The notes under the pieces: generated by a model
What the model saw: the letters and a program-made list of their open reading frames with translations, nothing else
What the model was told of the DNA's origin: nothing
Databases searched by the model: none
Shown here: positions 55,183 to 64,000 of the stretch, one piece after another
How the letters are laid out: the number at the start of each line of letters is the position of its first letter
How positions within the stretch are numbered: the first letter of the stretch is position 1
Made by a program: the position numbers and the translations under genes
Assembly: GCA_036898135.1 (NCBI GenBank)
Contig: CM072521.1
Coordinates: 67,679,452-67,743,451 of the forward strand
Direction: 5' to 3'
Length of the DNA stretch: 64,000 nucleotides
Source of the DNA: Oncomelania hupensis
Lineage: Eukaryota; Mollusca; Gastropoda; Littorinimorpha; Pomatiopsidae

Positions 55183-55475
55183 TATAAACCGCAGTCCAGT
55201 CTGTGCACGTACGCATTGCGTCGCCTGGACTTAAAGATCCTGACGCCCATGCCCTTAGTGAGTGAGATAAGGCTGCTCAAATACAGTCAGCACGCTCTAG
55301 AGCCTTTCTCCACAAATCCCCGACCGTCCAGGATTGTGCTCAGTCGTTTGGGCGTCAGACAGTACGCCCAAAGTCTGCAAGTGGGTGCCTCGGGCTTGAG
55401 ATAGACTTTGTATCCCCAGCGCCTTGAGCAGCTCTTATGATGGAAAAGCGCTATGTAAGAAGGACTAAATACATA
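55178..55475 (+). mobile_element. tRNA SINE family 2 body with L2-type tail
   Basis: CAGTATAAACCGCAGTCCAG and CTTAAAGATCCTGACGCCC match the body of the SINE at 51545-51888. The end is AGCGCCTTGAGCAGCTCTTA...AAAAGCGCTATGTAAG, the L2-type terminus. The head is lost into the adjoining 10-bp array. Confidence 0.7.
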
Positions 55476-57225
55476 AATTATGATGATGATATCTATTTAT
55501 ATTGCCTCTTACTTCCTAGCAAAAAAACACACCATCCCGGTTGAAACATTAACATTATGATCGCTGCAGCTGTAAGGGTGCAAGTGTATTTGGCGTGGGG
55601 CAGCGTGCACAACGACAGCTGTTGGGTATTGATGTCTACATGGCTGTGGCGGTGACCGAAAGCTGGGGCGAAGGATGGCGAATGTTGTTGCTGTCGCTCT
55701 CTCACTGGTCCATCTCCTTCATCCTTAACCTGCCACACTCTCATTGCCTTACCTGTGGTTTTCCAATTAAGGACAGGTGTAAAACGTGCAGCGTTCAGCG
55801 ACCACCTTATGACGTATTGTGTTGTATTTGATACGTATTGTAGTATCGACGTTGATCGGCAGTGGATGATTCATAGGGCGCAGTGTTGTGCGATGTTGTG
55901 AGGTATGAAGTTTTTGTGCCTATCAATGGTTTCGTCAACTGATCTACACAGCGGGAAAAACGATGTCATGAAATTGTGCTGTAGTCCGAAATGACTATAT
56001 CGTGTTAATATCGTGTTGTAAGCGTTGCTTAGATACATCGTTGCGTGTGGAGAATTTGCCAGCTGCGTATATTTGGAAATTTCAGTGTTGAGTCCTTGCC
56101 TATTAGTGTTCTGTCATCTATGATCAAATGCTATAGTTGCTTTTAGTCGTTATTGTATTGTGAGAAAGTTCGAGTATTTTTTCTTCTTCAATATAACCTG
56201 TGAACAATGAGTACATTGTATTGCCTAAGCAGTTGCGTAACGTTTCGCCAATCGCTGAATCGGCACACAGAAGACGATGCAATGAATTTGTGTTAGCGTT
56301 TATCTGTTATGTGTACATACACACGTCTGATCATGGATAAATTGTGTTTTGTGGCGAATTGTGCATATTAACTGGGTCGATTGTGTACAGTATTCTATCT
56401 GCTGATCTACCTAAAGACAACGATAATGAAGATGCAATTGCGCCGTTCTTGTTAGTCCTTGTTGTGGGCGAGTCTAGTGTGTTCCAAAGCAATTTCATTC
56501 AAATTCAATAATTCATTTAACGTCTGTGTCCATACACCTGATGTTGGACGCTGGACACACATAATAAAACCAGATGAGATGTATCAATTTGAAGGTAAAC
56601 TATAGCCATAGAAAGTAACATGATTATGTGCTGCAAAGCGTTGTATCCCATTGTTTATTGTTCTATGACAATGGTCGGTGGATTAAAAATACTGTGTATC
56701 AGGTGCAGTAACAAAAACAGTGTTCAACTGTTACACTTTCTTCCACTTCCGTTTAGCCCGTCTAGCGTCAGGATTTGTAACATTCCGTGCGATGTAATGC
56801 GTGTGTACGCAGACCTCGGTGTATACTCTCATCCCAAGTAGTACCTCATGACTATTGCTTTCCTACATGTGTATCTCGGTTCCCAATAGCTGTGCGTCTA
56901 GCTGTAGTTGTTGTAGGTGTGACCAAGTTTTACCTTTAGTTACGACAATGATGATGATGATAATGATGATGATGATGTAGGTTAAATAAGGGTGTTGCAG
57001 GTAGTCACAGCTGCTAAACATTAAACGTCATCATTGTTGACTCATAGTCTGTTGCCTCAAATAGTTTGTTTTGATTGGCTGGGCGTATTGTGGTTATGTA
57101 AATGGCTATTATAGCTGATTTGCACAAATATTTTGTGCGTGTGTGTTTATGTGTGTGTGTGTGATTGTGGGAATAATAAAATAAATGAAAGTGGACGCCT
57201 CGAGAGGTTTGAGTGAGGTCCTATA
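55476..57225. other. unassigned DNA with small repeat remnants
   Basis: A diverged minus-strand SINE family 2 piece lies at about 56760-56840 (AGCGTCAGGATT, GACCTCGGTGTATACTCTCA). A short ATG repeat lies near 56948-56977. No gene recognised. Confidence 0.5.
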
Positions 57226-57287
57226 TTGTCCAGCGCCTTGAGCAGCTCTTGAGCTGGAAAAGGTGCTATATAAGAAAAACGAAATGA
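57225..57287 (+). mobile_element. L2-type 3' tail
   Basis: CAGCGCCTTGAGCAGCTCTT followed by GAAAAGGTGCTATATAAGAA and an A-rich end, into which SINE copy 4 is inserted. Confidence 0.75.
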
Positions 57288-57295
57288 AATAATGA

Positions 57296-57499
57296 CAGTG
57301 TGGCCGGGTAGCTCAGTTGGTAAGAGCGTCTTGCTAGTAGTAACCGAAAGGTCGCTGGTTCGAATCCCGGATTGGTCAACGTGTGATCATATTATTTTCC
57401 CCTTTACCAACAACTGGCCCGCTGGTGTCAGTATAAATCGGTCCAGTAGTCACCTATATGCGAAAGTGTCGTGTGACTATAATCTACAGACAAACAAAC
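57296..57499 (+). mobile_element. tRNA-derived SINE, family 1, copy 4
   Basis: The head CCGGGTAGCTCAGTTGG starts at about 57304. The copy has a three-base TAG duplication in the anticodon-arm region relative to copy 1. AATAATGA at 57288-57295 and 57500-57507 is a probable 8-bp target duplication. Confidence 0.93.
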
Positions 57500-57569
57500 A
57501 ATAATGAAATCAATGCTGCATGTTGAGGAAAGAGGACGATAAGGAGAAGTAGAACATGAAAAAGTATTT

Positions 57570-57929
57570 AGTGTTAGTAGTGAAGAAGAGGAAGAAGAAG
57601 AAGAGGAGGAGGAGAAGGAGGAGAAGGAGGAGGAAAATAACAAGAGGAAGAATGGGAAGAAGAAGAAGAAGAAGAAGAAGAAGAAGAAGAAGAAGAAGAA
57701 GAAGAAGAAGAAGAAGAAGAGGAAGATGAAAAAGAGGAAGAAGAAAAAGAAGAAGAGGGAAAAGAAGAAGAAGGTGATGATAATGATGATGATAAAGAAG
57801 AAGAGGCGAAAGAAGAAGAGGAAGAAGAAGAAGAAGTAATAGAAGAAGAAAAAGAAGAAGTAATAGTAGAAGAAGTAGAGAAGAAGAAGGAGAAGAAGAA
57901 GAAGAAGAAGAAGTAATAGTAGAAGAAGG
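57570..57929. repeat. (GAA)n-rich microsatellite
   Basis: GAA with GAG, AAA and GTAATA interruptions. The 130-170 codon Phe/Leu/Ser-rich minus-strand ORFs are artefacts. Confidence 0.97.
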
Positions 57930-58460
57930 CACCTGGTACACATTGGTTGAAGGCTGCCAGAAGCATGTTTTACTCATCGCCTCAACAGGCGATAAAGCAT
58001 GCTTTCATGCTTCAGAGCACTGCTTCCTACACGCTTCAAGCTCTATAGTGACGGAAAAAGCGCAATTTCACTGTAAATATATACAGAATGTTGCTCTACA
58101 ACATTCCGCTCTTTCCGTCTCAAAAACCCAATTGCCTTGTTGGATTCTTAAATTGCATGAAACCAAGTGAGGACACTATCCGGCGTCAACAAACGGTTCA
58201 AAAATATTGTCAAACGGTTCGTAAAAGACAGTTGACCTAGAAACTAATACAGTTTGACCTAATTCGTCCCCTAGAGGAGACGAAACTTACATTTTTCTAT
58301 TTTCATGAGTTCACTGCAGTGAAATTGCGCTTTTTCCGTGCCTATAGAGCTTGAAGCGTATAGAAAGCAGTGCTCTGAAGCATGGGAGCATGCTTTAACG
58401 CCTGTTGAGGCGACTAAAAACGCATGCTTCTGGTAGCGTTCGACCAATGTGTATCGGGTG
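57930..58460. mobile_element. 531-bp inverted-repeat element inside the (GAA)n tract
   Basis: Arms 57930-58073 and 58317-58460 are inverted copies (144 bp each). They share GAAGCATG, CGCCTCAACAGGCG, ATGCTTCAGAGCACTGCTT and CGGAAAAAGCGCAATTTCAC. The ends read CACC...GGTG. The GAA/GTAATA array continues on the other side (58461-58545). No transposase; the 75-codon ORF lies mainly in the left arm. Confidence 0.85.
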
Positions 58461-58550
58461 AAGAAGAAGAAGAAGTAATAGTAGAAGAAGAAGAAGTAGA
58501 AGAAGAAGGAGTAATAGAAGAAGAAGAAGTAATAGTAGAAAAAGATGAAT
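58461..58550. repeat. (GAA)n tract, continuation
   Basis: Same composition as 57570-57929, including GAAGTAATAGTAGAAGAA phrases. Confidence 0.95.
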
Positions 58551-58659
58551 GAACGAATGAATAATTGATTACTTTATAACCATATATTGACCCAGATGAT
58601 AAAGACAAGTTACATGAATAAACGTATGGATCACTAAGACTCCCATTACGCCGCAAACC

Positions 58660-58765
58660 TAAGTTTATTTATTTATTTATGTATTTATTTATTTATTTCA
58701 TCATTGTCTAGCGCTCTTCTAGCTCAAGAGCTGCTCATGGCGCTGGCTGACACAGGATCTCACTC
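58660..58765 (-). mobile_element. (ATTT)n plus L2-type 3' tail, minus orientation
   Basis: (TTTA)n at about 58663-58697 followed by TAGCGCTCTTCTAGCTCAAG and GAGCTGCTCATGGCGCTGG, the complement of the L2-type terminus. Confidence 0.7.
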
Positions 58766-59114
58766 AAGCCGCACAAGGCGCAAAGTTCAGGAAAGTTTGC
58801 ACCGGAGAGAGAGTGGGGAGGGTGGGGGGAAGGGCAGGGGAGATGGCGGGAAATATTTACTGTCCAGATCAAGATGCTTTGGTTTTCGGATTTGTTTGAG
58901 CTCGATGCGGTTGAAATCCAATATTTCCGTACGCCCTTCATTTATAAATAGAAATGTGAGGAAGCATTTAGCAAGCCCACTCAGCTCGTTCGTTCGTCAT
59001 TGAGACACCTCTGAATTTGAAATTGGGGTCAGTGTTAGGAAGGTGTAAGGATCGAAAACGAGGCTTCAATCTCCATAGTTATATTATCACTTGGAGATTG
59101 GAACTTTAAGTCTA

Positions 59115-60350
59115 TTATCCTATCCCGTAACTTGAAAGTCGTAGGGGCACCACAGATGATCGTTTAACCACCGTGCTCCATCTTTCTCTGTCCTCAGCAA
59201 CCCTCATGGCTTCGCTCAGTGTCAAGCCAGTCCATTCTCGAATGTTGTCCTCCCCCTCTTTTTCTGTCTCCCTCTTCTTCAGCCTCCTTGCACTGTGCCT
59301 TGCAGGATGGTCTTTGCAAGGCCTGATGCCAATGGTGACAAGGCCATACCATCGGTGTTTCCGTTTCTTCATCACAAAGAGCATGTCATCGTGTTGTCCA
59401 ATGGCTTGTGTGATGGTCTTTCGGATTTCGTCGTTGGTGATGTGCTGGGTATAGGAAATGCCCAGAAGTCTTCTGTAGCACCTCCTCTCCATGCTTTGTA
59501 TTCTCCGTTGTAGGTCTGCTGTGAGGGTCCATGTTTCGCAAGCGCATAGGAAGAATGAGATGACAAGAGAGCGCAGCAGAATTTACCTTGGAGTGTAGGC
59601 TGATGGTCCTGTCTTTCCAAATGGGCTTCAGCATTGTCAGGGCAGCAATTGTTTGTGCGATCCTGGAGAGGACTTTCTGTCGGGATCCATTGTCTGATAC
59701 AATGGCTCCTAAATATTTGAAGCTATGGACTGTTTTGAGGGATTGGCCTTGGACTTTGATGTCCATGTTGATGCCATTGTTGTTGTTGGTTATCATTTTG
59801 GTATTCTCTGCACTTATTTTCATTCCAAATGCTCTGGAGGTGGCGTCAAGCTTCTGTACAAGCAGTTCAAGTTCTTGTTCCTCTCTAACCAATCCATCAA
59901 TGTCATCCGCACAATGCAGATTGGGATTGCTCTACCCCCTATGATGAATGTGCATTCGTAATCTGCAAGGGCGTCTGACATGATGCGCTCTAAGAAGATG
60001 TTTGAAGAATGTTGGAGAGAGTAGGCATCCTTGACGCACGCCGATTGTTGTTCTGAACCTGTTCGCGGTGGCGCTGTTGTGGAGGACTGCACTGCCTTGG
60101 CATACTGGTTTTTGTTGACTTCAGTAATGTTAGGGCTGATGTTGAACACTCTCATGGTTGCCCACAGAGCGGCATGCCAGACTCGGTCAAACGCTTTCTT
60201 GAAGCCTACAAACGCATGAAATAGATTTTGTTGGTGTTGTAGATATTTCTTGCAGATTTTCTGAGGTTGAATATCTGTTCAGTGGTACTTCGCCCTGCCA
60301 TGAATCCTGCTTGTTCTTCAGCTGTGACATGTTCAGCTTGGGGTTTTAAC
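59115..60350 (-). pseudogene. RTE-type LINE RT C-terminal region, broken
   Basis: In order on the minus strand: NKLKPQAEH and EEQAGFMAGRSTTEQIF (60350-60270), NIFLERIMSDALADYECT (about 59995-59940), then EISAENTKM-like text, FKYLGAIVSDNGSRQ and LKPIWKDRTISLHSK, and finally RRLLGISYTQHITNDEI, KKRKHRWYGLV and EDNIREWTGLTLSEA. The catalytic box is lost to indels. Several frame changes separate these pieces. Confidence 0.82.
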
Positions 60351-60379
60351 TTGTTGAGTATTATCATCTGTATTTTTTG

Positions 60380-60960
60380 TCAGGAACAAGCGTGTTTGCC
60401 AGTATCAGATTGTTGTATCTGGCAAACTCCTAAGAGTCTCAGACCTCTGTCATTTGTCTTCTTGTTGCAGTGGGGTCGAAAGGTGTCTCCCCAGTTGTGG
60501 GGCGCATCCTGGCCAACCTTGGCGTTCCAGTCGCCTTGCACCATGACTATGTCCTTTTTCGGCACTTGGTCAAGAACAGCCTGTAAATGTTCATAGAAGT
60601 TTTCCACTTCGCTGTCGTCATAGTCTGATGTTGGGACATAGACCTGGACGATGGGGATTTTGAAAGGGGCTGCTCTCAGACGGATGGTAATGAGTCTACT
60701 GAAGAAAGGGCGGAAACCAATGGCAGTGGCTAGAATGTCTTTGTGGACCAAGAATCCAACGCCGTGTTCGTGCATATCATCACTACCGCTGAAATAAAGC
60801 TTGTGACCTTTGTCGGTTGTTGTTTCACCTAGGCCTTTCCTGCGCAGTTCGCTGATATCTAAAATGTTCCATCGATAGTGGTCCAGCTCGTGGGCCAGTT
60901 CTTCTAATTTTCCCTCCGCAGTTAGGGCCCTGACATTCTAGGTTCCTATGGCGATATTGT
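60380..60960 (-). pseudogene. RTE-type LINE endonuclease domain, broken
   Basis: Readable motifs include EGKLEELAHELDHYRW, HEHGVGFLVHKD, VYVPTSDYDDSE and the catalytic VQGDWNAKVGQD. A stop (TAG) replaces the Trp of the usual NVRAL-leading motif near 60940, and a one-base shift near 60428 changes the frame inside the stretch normally reading RYNNLILANT. It is the APE-like nuclease domain of RTE elements, the family from which the CFDP2-type proteins of ruminants derive. Confidence 0.82.
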
Positions 60961-61395
60961 CTCTCGTGCGGATCATGCTAAGTTGTCCATCAGTAACACA
61001 TTAATCACTTCCGTCCTGGTGGCCAACGGAAGGCGTGGTCCTTGGTGACCCGGGCGACGACCGATCCGTTATGGAGTGAGTGGTTCTTTTCATCATACAG
61101 TATGTATTGGGCAAGAAAGCAAGAAAGACCTGGCGGGGCCAAATCCTCTCTTCTTTCCAGTCTGTTGGCCACAGCCGAAATCCACGAGTACAGTGTCGCT
61201 CGCCTTGGCTCCGAGCACGTGGTTGTTGAACCTATAGTAACGTGATGTTCTTCCGTCCTGGCCGGTGACTTCTGTGTAGAAGACTTTCGCCTAGTGATGC
61301 CGTGCTGACGTCACCCCTGTTAGTCGCCTCTTACGACACGCCGGGATCCGTTGGGTCTATTCTATTTAATGCCCGAACCCACAGCCCTGCGCTCC

Positions 61396-61915
61396 TTACA
61401 CCCGTTCATAACACAAACTCCAGATCTGTAAGAAAGATACAGTCTGGGCTTTTATGGTGTTTTAAACAAACAAATCCAAGAAGAGTTCTCAAGAAGAACT
61501 TTGACCCACAATACCCTCTTCTCTCTTCTTGATGTCGAGGGCCCACGATCAAGGCGTCAGTCATTGTGGCTCCTAACTGGAGGAGGACGTAGGGAAAGAG
61601 GAGGAGGAGGAGGAGGAGGAGGAGGAAGACAAGACGGAGGAATTTGTATAACAACGAGGAAGCAATGACTTGGGAGGAAATGAAAGAGAAGGAGAAGGAG
61701 GAAGTTGATGATGTAAGGCGATCGCTCGGTTGACGTGGAAGAGACAGTGTTTATCCCGACAATGTGAAGGAAGTGTTGGCCAGGCTCAACAGTAGTGACA
61801 GTGACAGTGGTGGGGTGGGTGGAGGCGTCACGTTTCCTCCTGTCGTTTGACTACTGTCGTTCCCTGAAACGTTGGAAAACGTTGGTCCCTAAAGATTATA
61901 TGTAAGCACACGTAA
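61396..61915. other. unassigned DNA with a GGA-rich tract
   Basis: (AGG)n at about 61598-61628. No gene recognised. Confidence 0.5.
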
Positions 61916-62369
<454 letters not shown>

Positions 62370-62507
62370 AGGATGCTATATACGCGCCTTTCCCCAAATC
62401 AATCAGGCTCAAAGCGCGGCGATCTATATCAACATACACGCTCACCTGTCTCATCCACCCTCACACACACCAAATCACACACACAAACATCCATCACTCA
62501 AACAGGT

Positions 62508-62705
62508 GGTGTAGCATCTCTTTGTAGCATCTTAACATCTCTTCATGACATCTCTTTGTAAAAACTCTTTTTGACTTGTCTTTATAACTTCTCTGTGTAA
62601 AATCTCTTTGTAGCATCTCTATGTTACATCTCTTTGTAACATATCTCCGTAGCATCTCTTTATAACATCTATTTGTAACTTCTCTTTGTATCATCCTCTT
62701 TATAT
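62508..62705. repeat. 18-20 bp minisatellite, degenerate
   Basis: Repeated ACATCTCTTTGTAACATCTC-like units with irregular length. Confidence 0.8.
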
Positions 62706-63340
62706 TATTTACTATGCAATAGCGGCGAAGCTTACAGTGAGAACACTGGCTGTCTGTACAGTGTAATCTTGGATGAGAGGTAATATTGATGTGGTCAGCG
62801 GACAGGCAGAGCCAGCTGTTACTGTTGATACAGGCGGATCAAGTGGTCCCGTTATCTTTCAGTACTAGCACCGTCAAAGTCTGCAAACAACGAACCGCCT
62901 TTGTTCAAACCAAGTGTCAATCTTCTATCAATACAGTACAGCCAATATTATATCTATAGGTGTGAGCAGAGGGCTTTCTGTTGTATATTTTCTCTATCCC
63001 TCTGATCTATACCTATTGGTGAGAGAGAGAGTGAGTGAGAGTGTGTGTGTGGGTGTGTGTGTGAGTGTGTGTGTGTAAAGTATGAAGTCAGTATTGTTCA
63101 TTGCCGTTTTGATGTTGCGAGAAGTTGTGATGGTTGTTGCTGCCAAGTGCTGCGTTGAAACGTAGCCCGCTTCTGTTATCTGTACGTATTTAGAAATAAC
63201 TTGTTAGAGAGGGAGAATATGCTTGTAGTGGCTTTGGCTTGTTGACTTCCTCCCAATGAGGGCCACCTGAAGAGAGAGAGCTGGATGCCGCTGACCCGCC
63301 ACACACGTCCTCTTTTGCCCATCGCACACGGGCGACCACT
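62706..63340. other. unassigned DNA
   Basis: A GA/GT-rich stretch lies at about 63018-63076. No gene recognised. Confidence 0.5.
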
Positions 63341-63895
63341 TCCTATCCTATCCTATCCTATTCTATCCTATTCTATTCTAACCCATCGAAAGTGTTTGGG
63401 GCACCCAGATGATCGTTTAACCAGCGTACTCCATCTTTCTCTGTTCTCAGCAACCCTCATGGCTTCGCTCAGTGTCAAGCCAGTCCATTCTCGAATGTTG
63501 TCGTCTTACCTCTTTTTATGTCTCCGTCTTCTTCTGCCTCCTTGCACCGTGCCTTCAGGATGGTCTTTGCAAGGCCTGGTGCTCTGGTGACGTGGACATA
63601 CCATCAGAGTTTCCGTTTCTTCACCACTGTGAGCATGTCATCGTGTTGTCCAATGGCTGAAGAATACAAAGCATGGGAACGAGGTGCTACGGAAGACTTC
63701 TGGGCATTTCCTATACCTAGCACATCACCAACGATGTCTGTCGGATTCATCGTTGGTGATGTGCTGGGTATAGGAAATGCCCAAAAGTCTTCCGTAGCAC
63801 CTCGTCTCCATGCTTTGTATTCTTCGTTGTAGGTCTGCTGTGAGGGTCCATGTTTCGCAAGCGTAAAGGGCGGCCACTTACCTGCACACAACCCA
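63341..63895 (-). mobile_element. RTE-type LINE 3' fragment with inverted duplication
   Basis: It aligns with 59130-59550 (for example CTTCGCTCAGTGTCAAGCCA and GTGAGGGTCCATGTTTCGCA) and ends at the left in (CCTAT)n, i.e. a (GGATA)-type tail. Within it, 63659-63736 is an inverted copy of 63748-63825 and replaces about 25 bp of the normal sequence. Confidence 0.85.
63659..63825. repeat. inverted duplication (78-bp arms, 11-bp loop)
   Basis: Left arm 63659-63736 and right arm 63748-63825 are near-perfect complements; the loop reads TCTGTCGGATT. Only the right arm matches the normal LINE at 59459-59510. Confidence 0.92.
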
Positions 63896-64000
63896 CGTCA
63901 CCGGCATTGGAAGTGAGGGTGGGAAAGAAGAAGAAAGAGGAGGAGGAGAATGAGGCAGACGAGCAAGGAGAGAGAATGAAAGAGAGAAGGGCAGAGAGAG
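63896..64000. other. purine-rich DNA at window end
   Basis: GGAAAGAAGAAGAAAGAGGA-type sequence continues to the edge. Confidence 0.7.

Larger units (their letters stand above)
59104..61395 (-). mobile_element. RTE-type LINE, internally deleted
   Basis: On the minus strand the element starts near 61395 with CGTGTCGTAAGAGGCGACTA, a common RTE 5' motif. It then gives an APE endonuclease (60960-60380), the C-terminal half of an RT and the post-RT region, and ends near 59104 with GTTACGGGATAGGAT repeats. The stretch between endonuclease and RT is missing: at about 60360-60370 the end of the endonuclease frame passes almost directly into late RT sequence. Other copies lie at 29620, 31832 and 63345. 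Confidence 0.85.

Noticed and set aside
54594..55280. Cys/His/Val/Leu repeat ORFs of 196 and 228 codons
   Set aside because: Reverse-strand reading of the (GACAGACAGT)n array in two frames.
57428..57977. Minus-strand ORFs of 130-171 codons rich in Phe, Leu and Ser
   Set aside because: They are readings of the (GAA)n tract in three frames.

Overview
This window looks like intergenic or intronic DNA from an animal nuclear genome. It has SINEs, LINEs, an LTR retrotransposon and DNA transposons, dense microsatellites and long minisatellites, and almost no host coding sequence. The mix of elements (Gmr1-like Ty3/gypsy, an L1-like LINE with a 2A peptide, an RTE-type LINE, an L2-type LINE, tRNA and tRNA-5S SINEs) suggests a marine invertebrate. 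A mollusc, possibly a gastropod, is my best guess. That is an inference from family knowledge, not from a marker gene.

Layout. 0-6.6 kb holds a tRNA-derived SINE, a dimeric tRNA/5S SINE and unassigned DNA. 6.6-13.0 kb is a complete LTR retrotransposon on the minus strand, with two 605-bp LTRs that look identical, a SCAN-like Gag and a pol in the order protease-integrase-RT-RNase H. 13.8-19.4 kb is a nearly full-length L1-like LINE on the minus strand; its ORF1 carries a 2A-type ribosome-skipping motif and it sits in a (GA)n tract. 19.7-23.7 kb has L2-tailed and tRNA SINE repeats, a 776-bp inverted-repeat element and a 37-bp minisatellite. 23.8-27.0 kb is a CACATCATCCCCT array split by a hAT-like element. 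27.8-28.6 kb is a TA-flanked inverted-repeat element. 30.5-40 kb has pentanucleotide, 28-bp, 26-bp and 39/58-bp arrays, with an RTE fragment and an L2 LINE 3' end inserted in or beside them. 42.2-44.9 kb has 64-bp and 32-bp arrays.

The only host coding sequence I can defend is one 41-codon first exon at 45945-46067 ending at a consensus splice donor. If it is real, the DNA to its right, including the 1.4-kb 38-bp array, is intronic. 50.6-53.6 kb is a 3.0-kb element with 291-bp terminal inverted repeats, a perfect 8-bp target duplication and a decayed Pif1-helicase fragment. 53.8-58.5 kb has a small element with telomere-like sequence, a 10-bp array, another tRNA SINE and a 531-bp inverted-repeat element in a (GAA)n tract. 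59.1-61.4 kb is an internally deleted RTE-type LINE, and a second copy at 63.3-63.9 kb carries an inverted duplication.

A repeated theme is transposon insertion into, or outgrowth of, simple repeats: at least five elements sit inside microsatellite or minisatellite arrays. The long ORFs within the tandem arrays come from the repeat units and are not annotated as genes. All identities come from reading motifs by eye; no database search was run.
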